In this document: positions 19,042 through 28,765 of the stretch, piece by piece
Layout: every line of letters begins with the position of its first letter
Numbering within the stretch: position 1 is the stretch's first letter
Origin: Pandoraea aquatica
Lineage (GTDB): Bacteria > Pseudomonadota > Gammaproteobacteria > Burkholderiales > Burkholderiaceae
DNA: 64,000 bases
Assembly (NCBI RefSeq): GCF_902459565.1
Contig: NZ_CABPSN010000003.1
Coordinates: forward strand, 186,001 to 250,000
Direction of reading: 5' to 3'
Notes under the pieces: generated by a model
What the model saw: only the letters and a program-made list of their open reading frames with translations
The model's database searches: none
What the model was told of the DNA's origin: nothing
Translations under genes and position numbers: made by a program

Positions 19042-20204
19042 CGCGTGGCCTCCGTGGCGGGGATATGGCCATGCACATCGTCCGCCCAGAGCGTTTCCCA
19101 GCGCTCGGCAATGGCATCCGTGCGGAAGTCTTGCGCGTGCGTGTAACCCGCGAGTCCGAACAGACGGCGCAGTGCGGCGTCGTCGATCAGTCGCCGGAGT
19201 GCACTGGCCAATGCCGGAATATCGCCGTCGTCCACAACCAGACTGTCGACGCCGTCATGCAGCAGGGCGCGCGGTCCGGCATCGGCCGCGAACGCGACGA
19301 CCGGCAACGCATACGCTTTGGCTTCGAGGAGCACCAGACCGAAGCTCTCGCGTCGCGACGGCAGGCAATAAATCGACGCGCGCGCATAGTGCTGCGCGAT
19401 GTCGGCGACGGCAGGCAGCAACCGGACGGTATCGCCAACGCCAGCGTCGCGCGCCTGCGCGAGCAGATCGTCACGCAATTCGCCATCGCCGACGATATGC
19501 ACCTGCCAGCCCGGCGCGTAGGCGGCGATGCGTGTCCACGCGTCGATCAGCCGGTCGAAGCCCTTTTCGGGGACAAGACGGCCGACGGCAAGGATGCAGC
19601 GCTCGTCGCCGTGCGCCGGAGGCGAGTCGGGCATCGCTATGCCGAGCGGATTGGGCAGCGTGACGAATTGCGCGCGTGCGTCGGGATGATGGGTCCGCCA
19701 GGCGTTGCGGTCGGCGTCGGTCAACACGACGACCGCATCGTATCGACGTGCGGCCAGCGCCCGTGCCCATCGACGTGCGCGACGGCCGAGGTCGCTCGCA
19801 TAGGTGCTGTGCTCCCAGGCAATGCGCCGCACGGGCAGGCCGAGCGTGGCGGGCACGGTGTAGAGCGCGAGCATCGGATCGACGTCGATCATCACGTCGA
19901 TACTGTGCGTGCGCACGTAGCGCCGCACCTGTCGCACGATACTCGGATAGTGGCGTTTGAACGCAACGCGCGCGGCGAACAGCGCGTGATGCGCGACACC
20001 GGGCGCGAGCGGGAAGACGGGCGTGTGGCCCCACAGCGACAGCACGTGAACGCGATGCCCGCGTGCGGCGAGAGCGTTGGCCAGCGTTGCGGTCGCGCGC
20101 TCGGCGCCGGCAAACGCGGCGAGCGTGCCGGTGAACAGACAGATCGTGCGTGCGCCGGGCGGAAGTTTCATGGCATTCGTCGCATTTGAGCCGGAAGTCG
20201 TCAT
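19038..20204 (-). CDS. GT-B glycosyltransferase (GT4)
   Basis: A 388-residue glycosyltransferase. The segments AGAERATATLANALAARGHRV and ILAVGRLVEKGFDRLIDAW-type donor motif (here ILAVGRLVPEKGFDRLIDAW) are clear, followed by LPSRRESFGLVLLEAKAYA with the E-x7-E pattern. The open frame continues to 20357, but the ATG at 20204 gives a proper start 5 bp after the stop of the flippase gene. It overlaps the next gene by 4 bp. Confidence 0.9.
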   Translation of the reverse strand: MTTSGSNATNAMKLPPGARTICLFTGTLAAFAGAERATATLANALAARGHRVHVLSLWGHTPVFPLAPGVAHHALFAARVAFKRHYPSIVRQVRRYVRTHSIDVMIDVDPMLALYTVPATLGLPVRRIAWEHSTYASDLGRRARRWARALAARRYDAVVVLTDADRNAWRTHHPDARAQFVTLPNPLGIAMPDSPPAHGDERCILAVGRLVPEKGFDRLIDAWTRIAAYAPGWQVHIVGDGELRDDLLAQARDAGVGDTVRLLPAVADIAQHYARASIYCLPSRRESFGLVLLEAKAYALPVVAFAADAGPRALLHDGVDSLVVDDGDIPALASALRRLIDDAALRRLFGLAGYTHAQDFRTDAIAERWETLWADDVHGHIPATEATR

Positions 20205-20208
20205 CGTC

Positions 20209-21435
20209 TCAATCCCGCCGAAGCAGCCACACGCCGAGCACCAGCGCCGCAGCGTAACCCGCGCCATAACCCAGTGCCCCGGCCAGCGCGCCGAGTTGGG
20301 GGGCCAGACTTCGCACGACGACGAACGCCACGACGGCCGCACACAGCCATTTCGCAATCACCCAGCGACCGGCACCGCGACGCACGAGCGTGAGGTTCAG
20401 GGCGGCGTCTGCGAACACGAGAATCCCCATGAGCGCGGAGACGCGCAGGATCTGCGCTGATTCCGCGAATCCCGCCCCGTAAATCAGATGCACGATCCAC
20501 GGCGCGAGCACGGCGATGGGTATCGCCAGGCTGGCACCGGCGGCGACCATCAGCCAGACGGCGCGCACCGTGTTGCGTCGCGCCGTCAGGTTGTCCATCG
20601 TCTGAAAAATCAATTGGGGCGCAAGCGAGTTTGCAATGATCGGTGCGACCAGCACAAAGTTCTCCGTGACCTGCATGGCGGCCGCGTAGGCTCCCAGTTC
20701 CGAGAGCGGAATGATCGGCTTGAGCACGAGCTGGTCGATTCGCTTGAACAGCATCATCAGCATCAGCCCGCCCCAGAAGGTTGAGCCGCTTGCCAGCAGG
20801 TCGATCAGCAGACGGCGACGCCAGACGACCGGCGTCTTCGGAGAATGCCGCAGGTAGTAGCGCACGAGCAGCGCCGCCGCCACGACGGCTTCGACGGCGT
20901 AGACGACCGCGAAAGCCGCCACGTTCGCATGGGTGACGAACAGCACCGCGACCAGCGCGAGCTTCACGAACAACGCGCAGAGGTTGGCCGTCACACTGGG
21001 CCGGTTGAACGTGCGGGCTTGCAGCCAGGCGATCACGATGCCCGACGGCTCACGGAACCACAGCGCCACACCGAGCCAGAGCGCCACCACGACGAGATCG
21101 GACTCCGCAAAGCCGACGACGTAGATCGTGAGGATCGTATAGGCGACGGCCGCCGCCGCCAGCCGCAGCACGAACGCATGCGCAATGACCGTTCGTTGCT
21201 CGTCTTCCGGCTTGCCGACCAGCCGGGGCACCACGACTTCGCTGCCACATAACAATGTCAGCGACGCGGCGAGAAACACGAGTGATTGCGCGTACTGAAA
21301 CAGGCCGAACTGGGCCGCGCCGAGACTGCGGGCGAGCAGGCCGGAGACGGCAATGCCCCCGGCGATCTGTGCGCCGCGCTCGGTGAGCATCCAGAGGATG
21401 TTGCGAAAGATGGTCCGATAGGTTCGGTAGGGCAT
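20209..21435 (-). CDS. Wzx-type oligosaccharide flippase (polysaccharide biosynthesis protein)
   Basis: Polytopic membrane protein of 408 residues with about 12 hydrophobic segments, of the MATE/MVF-type polysaccharide exporter superfamily. The N-terminal NILWMLTERGAQIAGGIAVSGLLARSLG is typical of Wzx. It would flip undecaprenyl-linked oligosaccharide across the inner membrane. The leftward open frame extends without stops to 24165, but everything upstream of 21435 is antisense to manB and waaC. First gene of the glycan operon, divergent from the phosphomannomutase gene. Confidence 0.87.
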   Translation of the reverse strand: MPYRTYRTIFRNILWMLTERGAQIAGGIAVSGLLARSLGAAQFGLFQYAQSLVFLAASLTLLCGSEVVVPRLVGKPEDEQRTVIAHAFVLRLAAAAVAYTILTIYVVGFAESDLVVVALWLGVALWFREPSGIVIAWLQARTFNRPSVTANLCALFVKLALVAVLFVTHANVAAFAVVYAVEAVVAAALLVRYYLRHSPKTPVVWRRRLLIDLLASGSTFWGGLMLMMLFKRIDQLVLKPIIPLSELGAYAAAMQVTENFVLVAPIIANSLAPQLIFQTMDNLTARRNTVRAVWLMVAAGASLAIPIAVLAPWIVHLIYGAGFAESAQILRVSALMGILVFADAALNLTLVRRGAGRWVIAKWLCAAVVAFVVVRSLAPQLGALAGALGYGAGYAAALVLGVWLLRRD

Positions 21436-21771
21436 GGGGCGCTCGCGCGTCTCACTCGTTCTCGAGATAAGCAAAACCGGCCTTGTGAGGCCGGTGCGGT
21501 GAACCGAAACTGGGACTGTCGGCGCTTGCCGGCCGGCGCGGCTACGGCCGGTAGGGCGAAAGTAGGCGCTGGCTGACAAGGGTTTGGGGAAATGCCGCAG
21601 TGCGGCGAAGTCCCGTATAATTTTAGCGTAATGCAGCCGCTCCCGGCCGGGCTTCCCGCCGGGATTTGCGTTTGTGATGCTAGCGGCCTTGATGGCTCGT
21701 TTCGAGCTCTTGCCGGCGACTTTCGCCGACGGCTCCGCTTTCTCCCCCTCGTTTCCGAGAGACTCTTTCCC
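21436..21771. other. Divergent intergenic region, flippase / phosphomannomutase
   Basis: A 336-bp region with no credible gene. It holds the hairpin at 21476-21495 and, for the rightward gene, a TATAAT hexamer at 21616-21621 without a good -35 box. A long GC-rich leader follows before the manB start. Confidence 0.55.
21476..21495 (-). terminator. Terminator-like hairpin upstream of the flippase gene
   Basis: Read leftward, ACCGGCC-TCACAA-GGCCGGT is followed by TTTTG, about 40 bp before the flippase start. It could attenuate the glycan operon or be a by-product of GC-rich sequence. No JUMPstart/ops element was seen nearby. Confidence 0.4.
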
Positions 21772-23169
21772 ATGACGCAAACCACGCAAGTTTCGCCTGC
21801 GATTTTCAAGGCTTACGACATTCGCGGCATCGTCGGCAAGACACTGGATGCCAACGTCGCGCACCTGATCGGACGCGCTTTCGGCACGGCGCTGCGTCGC
21901 GAAGGTGGCAACGCGGTCGTCGTCGGCCGTGACGGCCGTCTGTCCGGCCCCGAGCTGGTCGGCGCACTGTCCGACGGCCTGCGCGCCGCCGGCGTCGATG
22001 TGGTCGATATCGGCGTCGTCGTCACCCCGATGGTGTACTTCGCCACGAACGTGACGCTGCACGGCCGCGTCGTCGACTCCGGCATCATGGTCACGGGCAG
22101 CCACAACCCGCCGGACTACAACGGTTTCAAGATGGTGCTGCGCGGGCGCGCCATCTACGGCGACGCGATTCAGGGCCTCGCCAAGCTGATCGAGGCGCAG
22201 GACTTCGAAACGGGTCAGGGCACCTACACCGCCGACGAGATCGGTGAGTCGTATCGCGCCCGCATCGTCAACGACGTGCATCTGGCGCGTCCGATGAAGA
22301 TCGCAGTGGACTGCGGCAACGGCGTGGCGGGTGCGTACGCCCCGGCGCTCTTCCAGGCGCTCGGTTGCGACGTCATCGAACTGTTCTGCGACGTCGACGG
22401 CACGTTCCCGAACCATCACCCGGACCCGGCGCATCCTGAAAACCTTCAGGACCTGATCCACACCCTGCAAACGACCGATGCCGAAATCGGTCTGGCATTC
22501 GACGGCGACGGCGACCGCCTCGGCGTGGTGACCAAGGACGGCCAGATCATCTATCCGGACCGTCAACTGATGCTCTTCGCCGCCGAAGTGCTGAGCCGCA
22601 ATCCGGGCGAGAAGATCATTTACGACGTGAAGTGCACGCGTAATCTCGCGAGCTGGGTGCGCAAGCACGGCGGCGAGCCGCTGATGTGGAAGACGGGCCA
22701 CTCGCTGGTCAAGGCCAAGCTCAAGGAAACGGGCGCACCGCTCGCCGGTGAGATGAGCGGTCACGTGTTCTTCAAGGATCGCTGGTACGGTTTCGACGAC
22801 GGTCTGTACACGGGCGCGCGTCTGCTCGAAATCCTCTCGAAGACGGCCGACCCGAGCGCTGTGCTCAACGCGTTGCCCAACTCGATCTCGACGCCGGAGC
22901 TGCAAATTCCGCTGGCCGAGGGCGAGAACTTCGCGTTGATCGACAAGCTGCGCGAGACCGCCAAGTTCGACGGCGCGCAGGACATCGTCAAGATCGACGG
23001 CATTCGCGTCGAGTACCCGGACGGTTTCGGTCTGGCCCGTTCGTCGAACACCACGCCGGTCGTGGTGCTGCGTTTCGAAGCCGACAGCGACGCCGCCATC
23101 CAGCGTATTCAGGACGACTTCCGCCGCGCGATTCTGGCCGTCAAGCCCGACGCAAAGCTGCCGTTCTGA
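21772..23169 (+). CDS. manB: Phosphomannomutase/phosphoglucomutase
   Basis: Alpha-D-phosphohexomutase of 465 residues that interconverts hexose-6-P and hexose-1-P for LPS and exopolysaccharide precursors. Motifs in order: MVTGSHNPPDYNGFK with the phosphoserine near residue 110, the metal loop FDGDGDRLG near residue 243, the sugar-binding GEMSGHVFF near residue 326, and a C-terminal phosphate-binding domain (RSSNTTPVVVLRFE). The ATG at 21772 matches the family start (AIFKAYDIRGIVG). An AlgC-like dual PMM/PGM activity is likely but not provable from sequence. Confidence 0.95.
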   Translation: MTQTTQVSPAIFKAYDIRGIVGKTLDANVAHLIGRAFGTALRREGGNAVVVGRDGRLSGPELVGALSDGLRAAGVDVVDIGVVVTPMVYFATNVTLHGRVVDSGIMVTGSHNPPDYNGFKMVLRGRAIYGDAIQGLAKLIEAQDFETGQGTYTADEIGESYRARIVNDVHLARPMKIAVDCGNGVAGAYAPALFQALGCDVIELFCDVDGTFPNHHPDPAHPENLQDLIHTLQTTDAEIGLAFDGDGDRLGVVTKDGQIIYPDRQLMLFAAEVLSRNPGEKIIYDVKCTRNLASWVRKHGGEPLMWKTGHSLVKAKLKETGAPLAGEMSGHVFFKDRWYGFDDGLYTGARLLEILSKTADPSAVLNALPNSISTPELQIPLAEGENFALIDKLRETAKFDGAQDIVKIDGIRVEYPDGFGLARSSNTTPVVVLRFEADSDAAIQRIQDDFRRAILAVKPDAKLPF

Positions 23170-23361
23170 GGCTGCACGGCCGTTTGAACTCACGCCACGC
23201 GGCCGCCAGAAGGTCGCCGGACCATCGTTGGACGATGACCCGGAATGACGCGGTAAGGCGGCCGTTGGGTGAGCGACGCCGTCAATCATGATTGGCGGGC
23301 CGGGACGGGGTAAAATCGCGGTTTTGCTCACGAGGCCCGGCCGAACCGCCGGGGCGTTCGG

Positions 23362-24384
23362 TTGCAGGTTCTGATCGTCAAAGTCTCGTCGCTCGGCGAC
23401 GTCGTCCATAACATGCCCGTGGTGCAGGACATCCTGCGCCAGTATCCCGACGCCCAGATCGACTGGGTCGTGGAAGAGGGCTTCGTCGACCTCGTCAAAC
23501 TCGTGCGCGGTGTGCGCCGGGTCATTCCGTTTGCCTTGCGCCGCTGGCGCAAGAAGCCGTTCGCGGCACGCACCTGGCAGGAAATCGGTGCGTTTCGCCG
23601 CGCGTTGCGCGAAACCCCTTACGACTACGTCATCGACACGCAGGGTCTGGTCAAGACCGGCTGGATTGCGCGCACCGCACGCGGCGCGATCTGGGGCCTT
23701 GGCAACCGCACCGAAGGCGCGAGCTACGAATGGCCGGTGCGCTATCTGTATCAGCACATGGTGCGCATCGAGCCGCACACGCACGTGGTAACGCGCTCGC
23801 GTCTGCTGGTGGCCGAGGCGATGGGCTTCAAGGTGCCGGGCGAGATCGACTTCGGCATCGCCACCGAGCGGGCCGATCACAGTCAGTGCCCGGATCGTCC
23901 GTATGCCGTGTTCGTGCATGCGACCTCGCGCGACGACAAGACCTGGCCGGAAGACGACTGGGTCGCGCTGGGCCGCGATCTCGCATCGCAGGGATTCCTT
24001 ATCGTGTTGCCGTGGGGCAGTGCGGCCGAGCGTGACGTGTCGATGCGGCTGGCGGCCGCACTGGGCGAGCATGCCTGGGTGCCGCCGAAGATGAACCTGT
24101 CGCAGGTCGTCGGCCTGATCGATCGCGGGGCGATTACCGTGGGCGTGGACACCGGGCTGGTACATATCGCCGCAGCGCTGAACCGTCCGACCATCGAGCT
24201 ATACAATTTCAGCACCGCGTGGCGCACCGGCGGGTTCTGGTCGCCGCGCATCGTCAATCTCGGCGACGCCGAACACAAGCCGACGCTCGCGCAGGTGCGC
24301 GACGCCGTGCGTGCGCTGGCACCGGCGCTGACATCGTCGCCTGCGGCTGTGCCGAACGGTACCGCTGCGTCTGAGGAGGACTGA
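23362..24384 (+). CDS. waaC: LPS heptosyltransferase I
   Basis: Adds the first L-glycero-D-manno-heptose to Kdo2-lipid A at the inner face of the inner membrane. The 340-residue GT9 protein starts from TTG (MQVLIVKVSSLGDVVHNMPV, the exact family opening). It has WVVEEGF and, in the donor domain, VGVDTGLVHIAAALNRPTIELY. A TAAAAT -10-like hexamer sits at 23311-23316. The gene runs directly into kdoO and waaA. Confidence 0.95.
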   Translation: MQVLIVKVSSLGDVVHNMPVVQDILRQYPDAQIDWVVEEGFVDLVKLVRGVRRVIPFALRRWRKKPFAARTWQEIGAFRRALRETPYDYVIDTQGLVKTGWIARTARGAIWGLGNRTEGASYEWPVRYLYQHMVRIEPHTHVVTRSRLLVAEAMGFKVPGEIDFGIATERADHSQCPDRPYAVFVHATSRDDKTWPEDDWVALGRDLASQGFLIVLPWGSAAERDVSMRLAAALGEHAWVPPKMNLSQVVGLIDRGAITVGVDTGLVHIAAALNRPTIELYNFSTAWRTGGFWSPRIVNLGDAEHKPTLAQVRDAVRALAPALTSSPAAVPNGTAASEED

Positions 24385-24389
24385 ATCGC

Positions 24390-25304
24390 ATGAATCAAAA
24401 CACCCAAGCTGACGACGCCAGCGAGAGCGGCCAGATCGTCACCGTCGCTTCGGGCGACTGGCAGGGCGGTCAGTTGCCGGTCGCGCGCGAGACGCTGGTC
24501 GCCGACGTCGAAGCCGGCAAAGTGTTGTACTTCCCGCATCTGGCCTTCGCCATCGACGCCGCCGAACAGGCGTTGCTCGATCCGAAGATCGCCGATCCGA
24601 AGCGCAAGAACATCAGCCTCGACCCGAAGACCGGCGCGCTCGTGGGCGTGGCCGCCGACGACGCCACGCAGCGTGCGGTGCACGCGCTGGTCAAGCGCTA
24701 CTACACGCAAGCGTGCAGCCTGATCGACGGCCTGATGCCGGAGTATCGCGGCAAGCTGCGCGCAGCACCGACGAGCCTGCGACTGCATCAGGTGGAGACG
24801 CGGCAGACGTCGTGGCGCAAGGACGACAGCCGTCTGCACGTCGACGCCTTCCCGTCGCGCCCGAACTACGGCGAGCGCATTCTGCGCGTGTTCACCAACA
24901 TCAACCCGGCCGGTCAGTCGCGCGTGTGGCGCGTAGGCGAGCCGTTCGAGGACGTCGCGAAGCGCTTCCTGCCGAAGGTGCCGACGCAGTGGCCGGGCTC
25001 GGCCTGGCTGCAAAACGCCGTGGGCATCACCAAGCGCCCGCGCAGCGGCTACGACCACATCATGTTGCATCTGCACGATGGCATGAAGGCCGACATGGGG
25101 TATCAGCACGATGCCGATCAGCAAACCATGCCGTTCCCGCCGGGCAGCGTCTGGATCTGCTTCTCGGACCAGACGTCGCACGCCGTGATGTCCGGCCAGT
25201 TCATGATGGAACAGACCTTCTTCCTGCCCGCCGACGCGATGGTGCACCCCGAGTGCTCGCCGCTGGCGGTGTTGCAACGTCTTACGCATCGCGCGCTGAT
25301 CTGA
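24390..25304 (+). CDS. kdoO: Kdo 3-hydroxylase (Fe(II)/2-oxoglutarate dioxygenase)
   Basis: A 304-residue member of the Kdo dioxygenase family, which hydroxylates the outer Kdo to Ko in Burkholderia- and Yersinia-type LPS. The iron-binding HxD appears as LHVDAF, with a distal His in TSHAVMSGQF and an Arg-containing segment for 2-oxoglutarate. No signal peptide is seen, in line with action on the inner-membrane cytoplasmic face. It starts 6 bp after waaC, and waaA starts directly after its stop, so the three genes form one operon. Confidence 0.9.
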   Translation: MNQNTQADDASESGQIVTVASGDWQGGQLPVARETLVADVEAGKVLYFPHLAFAIDAAEQALLDPKIADPKRKNISLDPKTGALVGVAADDATQRAVHALVKRYYTQACSLIDGLMPEYRGKLRAAPTSLRLHQVETRQTSWRKDDSRLHVDAFPSRPNYGERILRVFTNINPAGQSRVWRVGEPFEDVAKRFLPKVPTQWPGSAWLQNAVGITKRPRSGYDHIMLHLHDGMKADMGYQHDADQQTMPFPPGSVWICFSDQTSHAVMSGQFMMEQTFFLPADAMVHPECSPLAVLQRLTHRALI

Positions 25305-26615
25305 ATGTTGCTGCGTCTCGTCTATCGCGCGCTCTGGTGGATCGTCGCACCGCTGGCGGTGGTTCGCCTGTGGTGGCGCGGCCGGTTCGAGCCGGGTTAT
25401 CGCCGTCACATCGGTGAGCGTTTCGGCTTTTACAGCACGCCGCCGTACACCGGCCGTCCGCTGATCTGGGTGCATGCGGTCTCCGTCGGTGAGACGCGCG
25501 CCGCGCAGCCGCTCATCGACGCGCTGCTGGAGCGCTACCCGTCCCACGGCGTATTGCTCACGCACATGACACCGACAGGTCGCGCCACGGGCGAAAGCCT
25601 GTTCGGCGATCGCGTGGTGCGTTGCTATCTGCCGTACGACATGGTCGGTCCGATCCGGCGCTTCCTGAAGCACTGGCGGCCGAGCGTCGGCATGGTGATG
25701 GAGACGGAAGTCTGGCCGAACCTGATTTTCACGTGCCGCGAAGGCGGCGTGCCGCTGGTGCTGACCAATGCGCGTATGTCGGCGCGCTCGTTCCGTCGCG
25801 CAGCGCGCTTCGGCGATGCGGCCAAGCCTGTGTACGGTGGATTCAGTCGCGTGCTGGCACAAAGCGATGCCGACGCCGAGCGTCTGCGCATGCTGGGTGC
25901 CAGTGACGTCGACGTGATGGGCAACCTCAAGTTCGACATGACGCCGCCGCCCGCGCTGCTGGCGCTGGGCGCACGTTGGCGCGAGCGCTTCGGTGACCGT
26001 AAGGTGTGGCTCGCGGCGAGTACGCGCGACGGCGAGGAAGCGCAGGTGCTTCAGGCGCGTGCGATGCTTGCGTCTGCCTCCGACGTGGGGCGTCGCTCGC
26101 TGCTGGTGCTGGTGCCGCGTCACCCGCAACGTTTCGACGAAGTGGCGGCGATGCTCGAAAAGGTTCGCCTGAATTACGTGCGTCGCAGTGCATGGTCGGA
26201 CGACGACACACCGTTGCCCGCCGATGTCGACGTCGTACTGGGCGATTCGATGGGCGAGATGGCGGCGTATTTCTCGGCGGTTGACGTCGCGTTCATCGGT
26301 GGCAGTCTCCTGCCGTTGGGCGGCCAGAATCTGATCGAATCGTGTGCGGCGGGCACGCCGGTGGTGTTCGGGCCTCACATGTTCAACTTCACGCAGGCCA
26401 GCGAAAACGCACTCGCGGCGGGCGCGGCGCGGCGGGTGAGCGATGCGGGCGAGCTGGCGTCGACGCTGGCCGACCTGCTGATCAACGACGACAAAAGACT
26501 GGCGATGCGCACGGCGGCGCTGCTGTTCGCGAAGCAGCATCAGGGCGCAACTGCCCGTACCGTCACCGCGTTGGGACGCTGGCTCGATACCGGATTCGTC
26601 GCTCCGCAGGAGTGA
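25305..26615 (+). CDS. waaA: 3-deoxy-D-manno-octulosonic acid (Kdo) transferase
   Basis: Transfers Kdo to lipid IVA. The 436-residue GT30 protein has an N-terminal membrane anchor, RPLIWVHAVSVGETRAAQPLI near residue 48, TEVWPNLI near residue 130, and donor-domain segments LLVLVPRHPQRF and GGSLLPLGGQNLIESCAAG. It starts immediately after kdoO. A strong terminator shared with tolC follows. Confidence 0.96.
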   Translation: MLLRLVYRALWWIVAPLAVVRLWWRGRFEPGYRRHIGERFGFYSTPPYTGRPLIWVHAVSVGETRAAQPLIDALLERYPSHGVLLTHMTPTGRATGESLFGDRVVRCYLPYDMVGPIRRFLKHWRPSVGMVMETEVWPNLIFTCREGGVPLVLTNARMSARSFRRAARFGDAAKPVYGGFSRVLAQSDADAERLRMLGASDVDVMGNLKFDMTPPPALLALGARWRERFGDRKVWLAASTRDGEEAQVLQARAMLASASDVGRRSLLVLVPRHPQRFDEVAAMLEKVRLNYVRRSAWSDDDTPLPADVDVVLGDSMGEMAAYFSAVDVAFIGGSLLPLGGQNLIESCAAGTPVVFGPHMFNFTQASENALAAGAARRVSDAGELASTLADLLINDDKRLAMRTAALLFAKQHQGATARTVTALGRWLDTGFVAPQE

Positions 26616-26650
26616 ATCGATAAGACGTCACAACGCTGACGTTGGAAAGC

Positions 26651-26690
26651 AAAAAGCCTCGCATGCCGGAATGGCCATGCGAGGCTTTTT
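26651..26690. terminator. Bidirectional terminator between waaA and tolC
   Basis: A long perfect stem AAAAAGCCTCGCATG / CATGCGAGGCTTTTT lies between the convergent genes. Confidence 0.92.
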
Positions 26691-26732
26691 GTTTTGATGC
26701 CGACGACGTTGCCGTGGACCTCAGGGCTTACG

Positions 26733-28283
26733 TCAGCGACGCAGCGGTGCCGTCGTTCCCGGGCGCACGCCACGTGCAGGCAGACCAGTACCTGCGTTTG
26801 CCGGGGCCGCTTCACGGGCACCGGCCATGGCGGCGGAGGCGTCCGGATTCTCGGTCAGCAACGCGTTGAGCAACTGCAAGTCCGTATCGACAAGCGTGGC
26901 GGCGCTGGCTTTGAGCTGGAGGCTGGAGAGCAGCGTGCTGTAGCGCGCCTTGGCGAGATCGCGTCGTGTGGTGAAGAGCTTGTCTTCGGCGTTGAGCACG
27001 TCGGCGTTGATGCGAATGCCGACCTGATAGCCGAGCTTGTTCGACGCGACCGACGACTGCGCCGATTGCTCGGCCGCTTCGAGCGCCTTGACCTGCGCCA
27101 GTCCGCTCGACACGCCAAGGTACGACGTGCGAGCGCTCAGCACGGCCAGACGTCGCGCGTCGTCCAGATCGCTCTGCGCCTTGTCTTCGAGCGCCAGCGT
27201 CTGACGCATCTTGCTCTGCACCGAGCCACCCGAGAAGATCGGGATGCTGATCTGAATGCCGATCTGTCCGGCCGAACTCGGCCCCGTGCCCTGACTCGAC
27301 GGACTGGACATCGCGGACGACAGCAAGCTATTGGCGTTGCCGACGTTCGAATGCGCACCGGCCGCCACGAGATCGACGGACGGCATATAGCCCGACTTCG
27401 CCTTCGATGTCTCGCGTCGCGCGATTTCCAGCGTGAGCGACTGCAACTGCACGCCGTAGTTGGCTTGCTCGGCTTGCGTGACCCAGTCGGCGACGTTGTT
27501 CGGCTCGGGCGACGGCAGCGTCGATCCGGCGCGCAGCGTGGCGAGCGAGCCGACCGGATGGCCGACGATGCGCGCGAACGCGGCACGGCGCACGTCGAGC
27601 GTGTTCTGCGCGGCGATTTCCTGAGCGGTGGCCTGATCGAAGCTGGCCTGTGCTTCGTTCGAGTCGACGATGGTCGCGTTGCCGACTTCGAAGTTGCGTT
27701 TGGCCGACGCGAGTTGTTCTGCGATGGCCTGCTTGTGCGTGCCGGCGAGGGCGAGATCGTCCTGCGCGGCGAGCACGTCGAAGTAGGCCGTCGCCACGCG
27801 CAGGATCAGATCCTGTTGCGCCTGCGCGAATGCCGCTTCGGCGCTCGCGACCGTCAGCTTGCCCTGCTGGTACGACTGCCAGCTATCCCAATGGAAGATG
27901 GGCTGCGTCAGCGCAAGGCTGTAGCCGCTACTGCCGAAAGTGTTCGAGATGTTGCCGGAGCCGTAGTGCGTATTGACGGCGCCGTAGCGCGCCGTGACCT
28001 GCGGCAACAGCGCGGCACGAGCTTGCGGCAGCGCTTCGATGTTCGCGAGGTACGACGAGCGTGCGCTGGCGATGAGCGCGTCGCGGCCCTGGGCTTCGCT
28101 GTAGAGCTGGAGCAGGTCGGTCGCGCTCGCGGGTGCCGAGTGCCCAATGAGCGCCGCGAGCATCGTCGCAGTGGCGAGGACGCTCGTGGTGCGGGCGTTG
28201 AGGATGCTTCGGGTGTTACGGGTGGGGCGGACGGACGCACGCCTCTCCGCGCGCAGCCGCGCGGCAAACCTCGGGGGGCGCAT
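26733..28283 (-). CDS. TolC-family outer membrane efflux protein
   Basis: Outer membrane channel of type I secretion or RND efflux systems. From the ATG at 28283 it has 516 residues with a long, basic N-terminus before a hydrophobic signal segment (LATATMLAALIGHSAPASA); a shorter start inside this stretch is possible. The mature part shows two duplicated OEP repeats of long helices with short beta segments (YSLALTQPIFHWDSW near residue 125; GQIGIQISIPIFSGGSV near residue 342). It is last in a leftward run behind pcm and the rhodanese gene. The partner pump is not in the window. Confidence 0.92.
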   Translation of the reverse strand: MRPPRFAARLRAERRASVRPTRNTRSILNARTTSVLATATMLAALIGHSAPASATDLLQLYSEAQGRDALIASARSSYLANIEALPQARAALLPQVTARYGAVNTHYGSGNISNTFGSSGYSLALTQPIFHWDSWQSYQQGKLTVASAEAAFAQAQQDLILRVATAYFDVLAAQDDLALAGTHKQAIAEQLASAKRNFEVGNATIVDSNEAQASFDQATAQEIAAQNTLDVRRAAFARIVGHPVGSLATLRAGSTLPSPEPNNVADWVTQAEQANYGVQLQSLTLEIARRETSKAKSGYMPSVDLVAAGAHSNVGNANSLLSSAMSSPSSQGTGPSSAGQIGIQISIPIFSGGSVQSKMRQTLALEDKAQSDLDDARRLAVLSARTSYLGVSSGLAQVKALEAAEQSAQSSVASNKLGYQVGIRINADVLNAEDKLFTTRRDLAKARYSTLLSSLQLKASAATLVDTDLQLLNALLTENPDASAAMAGAREAAPANAGTGLPARGVRPGTTAPLRR

Positions 28284-28292
28284 GGCCCTGGC

Positions 28293-28616
28293 TCAGTACG
28301 TCGGCATCGACGGATCGACCTGGCGTGCCCAGGCATCGATTCCGCCGTCCAGATTGAACATCTGGGTAAAACCTTGTTGTTCCAGGAACATGGCGGCGCG
28401 GGCGCTGCGCATGCCGTGGTGGCAAATGCACACGATGGGCGCATCGGTATCGAGTTCGCCCTGACGCGACGGCACGTCGCCGAGCGGCACGTTCTTGCTC
28501 TGGGCGATGTGGCAGGTCTGCACTTCCCAGTCCTCACGCACGTCGAGGAGCGTGGGTTGGCTGCGGTCCCCGTCCGCGAGCCACTGGGCCAATTGCGCCG
28601 GTGTAATGTTTTGCAT
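28293..28616 (-). CDS. Rhodanese-like sulfurtransferase
   Basis: Single-domain rhodanese of 107 residues. The family opening LLDVREDWEVQTCHI and the active-site loop VCICHHGMRSARAAMFL are present, with the catalytic cysteine in the loop CHHGMRS. The start is preceded by the pcm stop and the stop lies 10 bp before tolC, consistent with the pcm-rhodanese-tolC order known in Burkholderia. The sulfur acceptor is unknown. Confidence 0.92.
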   Translation of the reverse strand: MQNITPAQLAQWLADGDRSQPTLLDVREDWEVQTCHIAQSKNVPLGDVPSRQGELDTDAPIVCICHHGMRSARAAMFLEQQGFTQMFNLDGGIDAWARQVDPSMPTY

Positions 28617-28765
28617 GATGTTCTACGTGTGTCGAATCGATGGCGTCCGGTTCTCGTCAGGCCGTTTGTTCGTCCCCAAACGAACAAACATGGAACCGGT
28701 CCGCTCGCGGCTTCCGGGAGCCGCGCCATCCGCTATCGGGCGACGCGCTTCCCGGCGGCCGGGCT

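Noticed and set aside
21436-24165. Leftward open frame continuing upstream of the flippase gene
   Set aside because: It is antisense to manB and waaC with Arg/His/Asp-rich shadow sequence; only the part from 21435 down is Wzx-like.
23883-26540. 885-codon leftward open frame
   Set aside because: Antisense to waaC, kdoO and waaA, which have full motif support; a product of high-GC codon bias.
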